From assembly GCF_028502605.1 (NCBI RefSeq), contig NC_079235.1:1612001-1676000 (forward strand): a DNA stretch of 64,000 nucleotides, written 5' to 3'. Position numbers and translations under genes: made by a program. The notes under the pieces are model-generated. The model was not told the DNA's origin. It did no database searches and worked only from the letters and a program-made list of their open reading frames with translations. Of the stretch, positions 54,397 to 64,000 are shown piece after piece (position 1 is the stretch's first letter; every line of letters begins with the position of its first letter). The DNA is from Trichoderma breve (Eukaryota; Ascomycota; Sordariomycetes; Hypocreales; Hypocreaceae).

Positions 54397-55782
54397 ATGT
54401 CTGGAAACAAGCCAAGCCCGGTTGGCACCGATGAATCGGGCACGTGGAAAAATACAGATGTACCTGACGAATTTGCTGCAAATGGCTCAGGTTACAGTTC
54501 TGCCCCTAAACGCAGAAGAGGACCAACTCGAAGCCCAGCCGTACAGAATAAATATGGCGGCCTGGCAACACCTGCTGCCGCCCAGCTAAATGATATGAAC
54601 GGACATGGCGAATCGATTGAAGCTGCAATTCCACCCCTTGCGAACGACTATATCAATCCAACAGCTTCCGAAAGCTCAATTTTGGAGGAGCAGTCTGGCG
54701 AAGAAGAGGATACGAGGATGTCCGAAAGAGGATCTTCGATAGGAGGGGAAATTCCTACTTTGGAGGACGACGAGATGTCTTTTCCGGATGCGAATAACAA
54801 TATGACTGGAGACTCGCTGGGATTGGAATTGAACGCTGCTAGCAATCAGAGCGACGAGGAAGACGAATACAACACTGTTACCAGAGACAACATCCTCCCA
54901 GTTGACTCACCACAATCAAGTCGGTCGATATCAAGTGATGACGATGCGATGGACACCGCAAGCGAAATTGGAAATAACATCGTTTACTCTATCAACGCAG
55001 ATTCGAATCAAAACCCCGAGGTAAACATTGATGAGATTCTTGCAGAACTTGATTCCTTGAGGAAGAAAGTTGCGTCTCAAGATGAGATGGTGGAAGCAAT
55101 GCTTCAAGAAAATGCTTCATTAAAGAAACAGCTGGAGTCTCAAGATGAGGGAGCGGGAGCAGTGCGTCAAGAAAATGCTTCGTTAAAGGAACAGTTGCAG
55201 TCTTACACGGAGATAATTTCAGCAGGCGAAGCAGAAATCGCCGCCCTCAAGAAAACAACAGTCAAGGCAAATCCATCTGGTGATGTTGCTACGAAAACTG
55301 AGACCCCCGCTGGACAGATTTTGCAACTAAACTACCCGAGAAAAGACGATGATAAGCAGAAAGTCATCTCGTTGGAGAAGCCTTCATCATCGCCGCCAGC
55401 GTCTTCACTTGTGGCGCAAAAAGCTACAGCGGTTCGACGCGTTCAACCTTTTGTCGCTATTGCAAAAGATCTATATTTCGACTTCACTGAGGCAATGAAC
55501 GTGGGACCAAAGCAAGGTCCTTTATCGGGTAGTACGACATATATCTTCCAAATCTGGGCACGAGCAGTAATCACTTTTCTGGCAACCCCAATTTGGACGT
55601 TGATGAGTCTTTTCATGTATCTGTCAGTGCAACACGAGCAGAATTTGTGGATGCAGGCGAATGCTCTGACTAGGAAGCAGCTGTTGGGACAAGTAAGCGG
55701 TGCAACAGGAGATTGGACAGCAGATTGGATCTGGAACATGGTTTTCACCGTTGGGAGCGTGATATCATTGTGTAAGTTATAG
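54397..55782 (+). CDS. Uncharacterised acidic coiled-coil protein with a membrane segment
   Basis: A single exon of 461 residues. The ATG at 54397 is the first in a frame whose upstream part opens at a TTG. Residues 1-240 are acidic and disordered, with Glu/Asp and Ser runs and one basic patch (PKRRRGPTRSP) that may be a nuclear signal. Residues about 245-310 are a coiled coil. They contain a duplicated unit (QENASLKKQLESQDE and QENASLKEQLQS) about 22 residues apart. A basic linker then leads to a hydrophobic segment AVITFLATPIWTLMSLFMYL at about 393-415. A second, weaker one (WNMVFTVGSVISL) lies at the C-terminus. I recognise no family. The stop is preceded by a GTAAGT donor-like site (55772), so a further small exon at the C-terminus is possible. 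It may be an inner nuclear membrane or ER tether, on topology alone. Confidence 0.7.
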   Translation: MSGNKPSPVGTDESGTWKNTDVPDEFAANGSGYSSAPKRRRGPTRSPAVQNKYGGLATPAAAQLNDMNGHGESIEAAIPPLANDYINPTASESSILEEQSGEEEDTRMSERGSSIGGEIPTLEDDEMSFPDANNNMTGDSLGLELNAASNQSDEEDEYNTVTRDNILPVDSPQSSRSISSDDDAMDTASEIGNNIVYSINADSNQNPEVNIDEILAELDSLRKKVASQDEMVEAMLQENASLKKQLESQDEGAGAVRQENASLKEQLQSYTEIISAGEAEIAALKKTTVKANPSGDVATKTETPAGQILQLNYPRKDDDKQKVISLEKPSSSPPASSLVAQKATAVRRVQPFVAIAKDLYFDFTEAMNVGPKQGPLSGSTTYIFQIWARAVITFLATPIWTLMSLFMYLSVQHEQNLWMQANALTRKQLLGQVSGATGDWTADWIWNMVFTVGSVISLCKL

Positions 55783-56722
55783 ACGTTTTTGAACACTTGT
55801 GGATGATGTTGGGAGTATAAGATGCTTGGATGGTTGTGAGAGGTGCTAGTCAGTATGCAGGTAATGAGATTCAGTTGTCATTGTTTAGTTTCCTTACATA
55901 ATCAGTTCACTTGTTAGATAAAGAAGAGAAATGCAAAACTCAGATCTTAGACTATAGAAGAGCCGACTTCTTCTGGTAAATTAGTCCCAGTAGTATTTAT
56001 AGAGAGAATCCAGTACCAATTGATTCATGAATCTAGCATCATATCAAGCGCGGCTGGCTGCAAATGTGCACCTACCTAACAAGGCGTAGGTACCGAGGAA
56101 GAATATCCACCCCACTGCACCCCGCGACTCTCGGTTCCATGTTTAAAGGTGCGAACTAGCTGGAGGCCTTTACGCCTTACTGCCTGAATACCAAGGCGTT
56201 GAAGCGATGCGACCTGAAGACGAAGTAGCATACTTGTCCAGAAATACCAAAAAGAACAATTAGAACTCCCTAAAGAAATGCTTCGTTCGTCCAAGTGTTA
56301 GACAGTAGATGTCTACCTTATTAAGCACTTGAGCATCGTGAGCTATCGTCCATTGTACCCCCTCACAGGAGGGCCGAGGCAGCACACACAGCAGAGAGCA
56401 CAGGAATATCATCAACAAATAGGGTTGGCAGTGTGGTAGTCGAAGAGGAAACTTGGCAGCGCTGCTAGCCGGAAAGACACGGAGTCCTACCGCTAGCAGG
56501 CCGCTGGAAATCTCGCAGCCTTTTGAGTGGGCGGCCGGATTGATGGGGAGAATGGGGTCAAATGGCCCAAAACCCAATCCTAGTGGCTGCACGTGACCCG
56601 GAAGAAAGCTCTTACCGGAGTAGTCGCTTTCCCGTCCTAAACTGCTCATTTTGAAAACTTCTCCCGGCCTTAACCAACTCATTTGCATATCCATCGCTGA
56701 TTGCTCTCTGTCATCTGCCAAG
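55783..56722. other. Promoter region of ATP2
   Basis: 940 bp, no gene seen. It contains CCAAT and GCACGTGAC motifs about 130-150 bp before the ATP2 start, listed separately. The left part is AT-rich and serves as the 3' region of the coiled-coil gene. Confidence 0.6.
56574..56596. promoter_or_regulatory. CCAAT and CACGTGA motifs upstream of ATP2
   Basis: CCAAT at 56574-56578 and CACGTGA at 56590-56596, ending 126 bp before the ATG. HAP-complex control of respiratory genes through CCAAT is well known in fungi, and the E-box suits a bHLH factor. The same pair precedes VMA11, but binding is inferred only. Confidence 0.4.
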
Positions 56723-58695
<1,973 letters not shown>

Positions 58696-59006
58696 AAAGG
58701 CCTCAGTTAGCTCGTCCCAAGAGCTGGGAATGGTTGGCCTGTGTATAGACTAGTATAGTAGTAAACAGCTATCTGATAGTAAGAGTTCTTCAAACATGCT
58801 ATCCATGGGCTATATGTACAAGAGCTGAGAAATTTTGCAACTATTAATATAACAAAAAAATTTATTCAAATTTACCGACGTAGGCTTATATGTTTGATTC
58901 ATTTATCAATTCATCATATCCTACCAAATTCTATCGAAACAAATACAAGTATATCAGAAAACCAAGGCTCCAGGGACACAAGACTAAGCTAATGAGGACC
59001 GTAATC
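58696..59006. other. Convergent 3' region of ATP2 and the Zn2Cys6 gene
   Basis: 311 bp between two stop codons. AT-rich with AATATAACAAAAAAATTT near 58845-58862, suitable for polyadenylation on either strand. No gene. Confidence 0.55.
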
Positions 59007-60428
59007 TCACAGTAAACCTAATGATTGGTCTACATAAGCTTCGTATTCTAGAAGGTAGCCTTGAGGCGAGACCAGCTCTGTATCTTCAAGTATGATCTTG
59101 GACAGCTGTTTGCGGTCTTGAGCGTCGAGGGCCGCGTATGGGACTTGCAAGAAGGCCTGCCATTCTAGATCAAGATGGCCGCAGATATCCCGTATTGTGC
59201 GATCTCCCACGCCCTCCAGCCACCAAACTTCCCATTGGACCAGCTTGAAAAAAGTTGCAAAGTAAGCAAGGATGACCAAAGCACGCGGCTGCGACATGCG
59301 CGCAATGTCGATGAACTGGCTGGGGAGATAGGTGAAGATGGTTATAATCCTTAGACTCCTCATGGATGAAGGCCCTTGTGCCAAATCCACATAGAGACTG
59401 CCCAAATACTTCAACGTCTCAACATATGCCTCCCTAAATGAGTAATCGAAATCACTCGGCGTGATGGAAGCGACCATCTGTAGGAGTTGACGAGGAATAA
59501 AAGCAGTCTTTTCCACATCGGTGGGAGGACGGAAGAATAGACTATTCAGGCCACTCTCGACAACAGTGGACTTGGAAACTAGATCCATAACGAGGATGAT
59601 GCCCTTCCATACGACAAGCCAGTCAAGGATATATAAATGAGTGCCGTCTGGTTCTCGGAAGTTCTCGGATGACAAGGCCGTTAGAAGCAGAGAGTTCGCG
59701 ACTAGAGCGGGAAAGTCTCCCGGATTAGCGTCTTCAATTGCCTTGCGATATCCTGCCAACGACTTGACCCGATACGACAGAGCACGCTTCGGATCGAACT
59801 GCTGATTGAGACGTTGCATATGTAAACTAGCGAGAGCGAAGATGGAGTCGAGCAGAAAGGGAGATTCGGATCCGAACCGAACCAACAGGCTTCTCATGAT
59901 ATTTTTATGGCCGTCGTTTGCGACAATGGAAAAGGAACCGCATGTTTGAGTCGCATAAAACCACAGTGCCTTCATATCCGCCATATCAATCCCGACTGGA
60001 CACCATAGTAACTCGGCGGGTATAGAAGCAGTCTGATTGCTATACCTCTCGGCCAGCGAAAGTATAGGCGCCGAAAATAGGACAGACGATGCCGAAGATA
60101 TACTTGTAGGATTTGTTGAGGTAGTCGTCTCAGACTTGGTATGATGCGCCAGCGCTCGACTCCCGAAGGACTTGGGATTCGAATCCCATACCGCCGAAGT
60201 CGTCACGGAGGCAGAGTGGCGCGGCTTTTGGGGATCAACATAGACACAGTCGGCCTTTCGCAGCTTACACGACCGGCACACGGGCCTCGATTCGTCACAT
60301 TTCACCTTTCGCGCCTTGCAGTTCTGGCAGCCGGACCTGGACTTTTTGTGAGGGCGCTTCGCATGGTAGGGCTTTGGTTGTGGCGGGCTATCTAGTTCTG
60401 GTGCTTTCTCAAGCGGTGTCTCAGCCAT
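59007..60428 (-). CDS. Zn2Cys6 transcription factor
   Basis: Fungal binuclear zinc cluster regulator; a single exon of 473 residues on the minus strand. The zinc cluster is complete: Cys34, Cys37, Cys44, Cys51, Cys54 and Cys61 (CX2CX6CX6CX2CX6C), preceded by a basic KRPHKKSRSGC stretch and followed by a linker to Ser/Thr-rich sequence. A helical C-terminal region resembles the fungal DUF3468-type transcription factor domain seen in Upc2-like sterol regulators. The close spacing of the cluster near the N-terminus and the overall length also fit that group. Target genes cannot be deduced. Its promoter is divergent from the COX5 gene, so co-regulation is conceivable. No introns were needed, and the ATG at 60428 is in good context. 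It could alternatively be a regulator of a secondary pathway unrelated to its neighbours. Confidence 0.88.
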   Translation of the reverse strand: MAETPLEKAPELDSPPQPKPYHAKRPHKKSRSGCQNCKARKVKCDESRPVCRSCKLRKADCVYVDPQKPRHSASVTTSAVWDSNPKSFGSRALAHHTKSETTTSTNPTSISSASSVLFSAPILSLAERYSNQTASIPAELLWCPVGIDMADMKALWFYATQTCGSFSIVANDGHKNIMRSLLVRFGSESPFLLDSIFALASLHMQRLNQQFDPKRALSYRVKSLAGYRKAIEDANPGDFPALVANSLLLTALSSENFREPDGTHLYILDWLVVWKGIILVMDLVSKSTVVESGLNSLFFRPPTDVEKTAFIPRQLLQMVASITPSDFDYSFREAYVETLKYLGSLYVDLAQGPSSMRSLRIITIFTYLPSQFIDIARMSQPRALVILAYFATFFKLVQWEVWWLEGVGDRTIRDICGHLDLEWQAFLQVPYAALDAQDRKQLSKIILEDTELVSPQGYLLEYEAYVDQSLGLL

Positions 60429-61157
60429 AGTTGGCGGCGGCGAAGAGCCTTGTTAGACGTTCCATATGGAAGTATTGGCGCAATGTGTGTGATGCAGTTT
60501 GGGAGGCTGCTGCTTGATGACAATGCAGATCCGCACATGCGATGCACAGGCTAGTTCGGAACAAGACAGCACCGGGTACAGGGCCCTATCCCACCATGGT
60601 GATATTAGACGTTGAAGATACGGAGGAATAGCCTCGGTTAAACCAATTGGCAGTATTTTATTAACATTTTCAATTTATTTATTTTTCAAAATAAGTATCT
60701 GTCTCGTCTTTCTTTTAAAAAAGATTAAGCAAATGATAATGCAATATTGTATATTAATTTTTTTTTAAAAATGTTAAATATTCAAAAGAAATATTAAAGT
60801 AATATTAACTAAAGAGAAATAAAGATTTAATAAAGCAGTAATACTTATAACAATTAATATTTTATGGTATAGATGGACATACTACTGCTTTTATGCTTTA
60901 TACCACCCCACTTCTCACATTTTCGTGGTGCGGCTGTAGATAGCTTAGCTGCCCACAGGCATGTAGTCAAAGATTTTTGCGCTAATCGCTCCATACTCAT
61001 CACCAGCCAACTAGAAGTCGTATGATTTTGTCTAGTCAAAGACATATGGAGCACGGGAATTAAATCCCCTCGCTGCACTACCGCAACCACCGACAATCTC
61101 GCTGCTACCTCTCAATTGAACTCGACTCGAGCTCCGTCAATCGCAAATCCCTACAAG
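60429..61157. other. Divergent promoter with an AT-rich block
   Basis: 729 bp between the Zn2Cys6 and COX5 start codons. 60640-60880 is strongly AT-rich (long runs of A and T, few G or C), unlike the GC-balanced DNA around it. No gene. The block may be a decayed element or only an unusual promoter; no repeat partner is seen in the window. Confidence 0.6.
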
Positions 61158-62093
61158 ATGCTGCGCTCTATGGTTCTACGAGGCAATGCCTTGACGCAGA
61201 CCACCCGACTGGCTGCGTCCAGGGCCATGTCGAGCCAGGCGCTCTCCAACCCGACCCTGTCCAACATCGAGAAACGCTGGGAGGGAATGCCTCTCCAGGA
61301 GCAGGCCGACCTGTGGATGGCCCTGCGTGACCGCATGAAGGGCAGCTGGAACGACCTGACCCTGCAGGAGAAGAAGGCCGGTAGGTGGTGCACCTTGATT
61401 TTTTGTGAAAATCCCTCCCGGGAGAGCTGGCTTGAGCTTGCTGCCTCGATCCGGAGCTGCAGACTCTTTTCTTTTCTTTCTTCTCTCTCTCGAGGACCTA
61501 CAACAGCTCATACGATAACGATCCCGGCAATCCGCTCTTAATTGGCATGGAAACTGTTCACCAAATCGAGGCGGGCCAAGGTGCTCAGTGTCATCAATTC
61601 CTGGACCGAGTGGGCTGGAATTTTATGCCAATCAACAAAAGAGCTTTTGCCAATACGCATAAAACATACGTTCAACACGTCATTACCACTGCTACTAGCA
61701 CTTATAATCATCTTCTTCAGCTGCTAACTTCATGTCATGACAATAGCTTACTGGATCGCCTTCGGCCCTCACGGCCCCCGCACCGTTGACGCTCCCGGAG
61801 CCGGTGCCCGTGTTGCCTGGGGAGTTGCCGTTGGCCTTGCCGCCTCTCTCGCTCTCTTCGCTGCCATCCGAGTTGCCGCCAAGCCTGCGCCTTACACCAT
61901 GAACAAGGAGTACCAGGAGGCCTCTAACGAGCTTCTCAAGGTATATAGATATTTCTCCATATTTCAAATTGACGCTGCGAGGATATGACTAACTAACCTG
62001 CTTGAATAGGCTCAAGGTGCTGATCCCCTCACCGGTATCTCTTCTCCCGGCTATACTGGCAAGGGTGTTGTTCAGTCCCCTCCCAAAAACTAA
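61158..62093 (+). CDS. COX5: Cytochrome c oxidase subunit V (COX IV family), mitochondrial
   Basis: Nuclear-encoded subunit of complex IV in the inner mitochondrial membrane. Three exons (61158-61380, 61747-61940, 62010-62093) give 166 residues. The first intron is 366 bp, long for this gene set, with a GTAGGT donor; the second is 69 bp with GTATAT. The N-terminus (MLRSMVLRGNALTQTTRLAA) is a basic mitochondrial presequence. It is followed by the conserved WEGMPLQEQADLWMALRDRM and WNDLTLQEKKA blocks. After the long intron comes AYWIAFGPHGPR, then one membrane helix (ARVAWGVAVGLAASLALF) and the C-terminal intermembrane-space segment ending SPPKN. The family is COX IV / yeast Cox5. The start is the only ATG near the presequence; an upstream frame extension opens at TTG. 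Confidence 0.93.
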
Positions 62094-62469
62094 AATAACA
62101 CACGATAATATCGCTCCAAGCTTCGCACAATTTGGGCGGGCATGGGAGACGGTTTATCAAAACGACATTTGTACATGTATAGCTTTAGTCTTAGAGAGTA
62201 TGCAAGACAGGGTTCTCGCATGGCGTTGATTATTCAAGTGACGAGTCTGGAATGATGTTACATCAGGAGCCAGTGCCATTCTTCCAAAATCATCTCTTTA
62301 TTCATTGATCCGTGAAGAAGGTATCACGCAATTCACGGACAACAACACCTACGAAAAAAGTTTTGCCTCGAAAAAGTCTTCGAAATGCCCTCATGCATAT
62401 TACTATTCTAAATCACGAAAAAGGAAAAAGGACAAAGAAACAAAATTGGTTACGCATGCTTCTCAAATC
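62094..62469. other. Convergent 3' region of COX5 and ClpX
   Basis: 376 bp between two stop codons. No gene seen. Confidence 0.55.
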
Positions 62470-64000
62470 TCATCCTCTACCTTCGTCTACCTGCCCCAGT
62501 TCCTCCAGTGAGTGCTCCGGGTTGGGCGGGTTGAATTGCTCTTCTTCCATCATCCGAATAAGCTCATGACGTCCATCTTTCCCCCAGTACGGTGCTTTTT
62601 CATGCCCATTGACGCAGGCTTCAGTGATGAGGACGTATGGCGTCGGGGCGTCAAACATTGGTTCAGCCAAAACGCGCTCCATCTCCATCTTCAACCCTCG
62701 TGCACCCGTCTCGGCTGCAAGCGCGCGTTCAGCAATGGCGCTTAGTGCTTTTTCCGTAAAGAATAGCTGAGACGGATATGTCTCAAACAGCGCAGTATAC
62801 TGAGCCACTAGGCTATTGCGTGGCTCGGTGAGAATTCGATAGAGGTCTTCCTTTGACAAGGGGCTGAGAGCGCAGATATTGTGTAGTCGGCCTATAATCT
62901 CGGGAATAAAGCCGAACCGCTGGAGGTCCTCAGATACTACCAAGTCCATTGGAGTGAAACTTGGTGCAGACTGTGGGCTGTAGTGTGCTAGGTGGGCGTA
63001 TGTTTCAGGTGGCAGATTGTAATTGTTTCCCGTCCCGGCTTGTCGACTTTGAACATCCCCTCCAAACCCCATGGCTGGCTTTGAGACTCGCCGAAGAATA
63101 ATCTTATCCAGCCCCACGAAAGCGCCGCAGAAGACGAAGAGAATGTTGGTGGTATCGACGGTGTACTGGTCCACTTTGCCTGGCGGACTGCTCACTGGCA
63201 TTGATGTTGTAGGGGCACCGGATGCAGTGTAATTTGTGGGAATGGGTGTAGACGCGCGAGAAGAACGATTGTCCTTGACGTTGATGGTGACTTTTGTTCC
63301 CTCAACGAGTTTGAGCAAGGCCTGCTGAACTCCTTCGCCACTGACATCTCGACCGGTTGCTGTCTCTCGTCTTGCTAGCTTGTCAAACTCATCTAAAACC
63401 ACCACCCCGTGCTCTGCCGCCTTGACATCGTAATTTGCTTCTATAAGCAGCCTTTCAATGCAGGATTCCACGTCTTGTCCAATGTAGCCTGCTTGGGTTA
63501 GGGAGTTACAGTCGCAGATGGTGAGCGGTACTTGTATCTTCTTGCTCAAAGTTCTGAGATTTTCTCATCAGCTAAAACGAGCCAAACAATTATAAAAGGT
63601 AGGAATCAGCCCCTTACTCTAGGATATACGTCTTGCCAACACCAGTCGGCCCAATCACAAGGATATTGCTCTTGTCAATCTTGATGTGCTCCGCAACAGC
63701 CGGCTCCTCGGGCTTGAAAATCGGAGCATTAAAGCTTGCTTCGGACGCGAGCTCAGACGCCTGGCGGGCTGAGGAAGTTTGTCCAGGAACTTCGTCTTGA
63801 TGGACTGTGTTACCGGCAGGGATCTTGGGGTTTGTAAGCAGTGAACTTACCTTCGAGAGGGAGAGCATCCCATCGCCTTTGGGACAGCTCTCTATCACGT
63901 GCGAACCGTTGGCGCATGAGTTTCTCATGCTTCTCCTTGTCCTCTTGTTCATGCTGGCGCCTTCTCCTGAGATTCTGGTAGTGGTTGAAGATGGCGGCGC
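62470..64000 (-). CDS. ClpX-type mitochondrial unfoldase, 5' end outside the window
   Basis: ATP-dependent unfoldase of the AAA+ ClpX family, mitochondrial, related to yeast Mcx1. Partial: the gene enters from the right edge. Exons inside the window on the minus strand are 64000-63851 (5' incomplete), 63804-63618 and 63553-62470, with 46- and 64-bp introns (GTAAGT and GTAAGG donors). The exon at the edge encodes a charged helix (FNHYQNLRRRRQHEQEDKEK) that precedes the AAA+ core in this family. The Walker A GPTGVGKTYILE spans an intron, the Walker B VVVLDEFDKLARRE follows, and LRRVSKPAMGFGG and the sensor region GFIPEIIGRLHNICALSPLS are conserved. The C-terminal domain ends EDEGRG-like (GQVDEGRG). 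No N-terminal zinc finger is seen in this part. The 46-bp intron is very short, so its exact ends are less sure. Confidence 0.9.

Overview
The window is nuclear DNA from a filamentous ascomycete. Its genes carry short introns (46-150 bp for most) with GTRAGT-like donors, CTAAC or CTGAC branch sites and YAG acceptors. It holds typical Pezizomycotina genes such as Pal1, a V-ATPase c-prime subunit, a GRAM-TBC protein and a PkaB/CPK2-type kinase. The protein sequences resemble Hypocreales, and a Trichoderma-like genus is my best guess; this rests on recollection of family sequences, not on a search. I see no virus, plasmid, CRISPR array or intact transposon. Open reading frames that appear to start at TTG or GTG were re-read from the first ATG or joined across introns.

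Layout. 1-4.2 kb is gene-poor and rich in GTAC-flanked short words, with one possible 31-residue spliced gene at 1616-1797. 4.2-7.5 kb: a DUF8032-type nuclear-looking protein with two copies of its domain and an 845-bp intron. 9.1-11.4 kb: a Pro/Gln-rich protein. 16.2-17.6 kb: casein kinase I after a 4.7-kb non-coding stretch. 20.1-21.8 kb (+) and 22.7-24.0 kb (-): a tail-anchored inositol polyphosphate 5-phosphatase facing a PKA catalytic subunit. 26.6-30.1 kb: GRAM-TBC-EF-hand RabGAP. 33.4-35.5 kb: Pal1. 36.7-38.3 kb: a RecA-fold protein with a degenerate P-loop, tail to tail with 2-oxoglutarate dehydrogenase E1 (38.4-41.6 kb, -). 43.4-47.3 kb (-): Rom2-type RhoGEF, divergent from the V-ATPase c-prime gene (48.7-49.5 kb). 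50.1-50.9 kb (-): unknown small protein, divergent from Nse4 (52.3-53.7 kb). 54.4-55.8 kb: coiled-coil/membrane protein of unknown function. 56.7-58.7 kb: mitochondrial ATP synthase beta. 59.0-60.4 kb (-): Zn2Cys6 regulator. 61.2-62.1 kb: cytochrome oxidase subunit V. 62.5 kb to the right edge (-): ClpX-type mitochondrial unfoldase, cut by the window end.

Functionally these are mostly independent housekeeping genes. Two themes recur. The first is cortical growth and signalling: CK1, PKA, the PI(4,5)P2 phosphatase, RabGAP, Pal1 and RhoGEF. The second is mitochondrial energy metabolism: KGD1, ATP2, COX5 and ClpX, all within 26 kb. I found no gene cluster that clearly forms a new pathway. The least explained pieces are the double-DUF8032 protein, the K-less P-loop protein, the short spliced ORF at 1.6 kb and two dispersed GTAC-type words.
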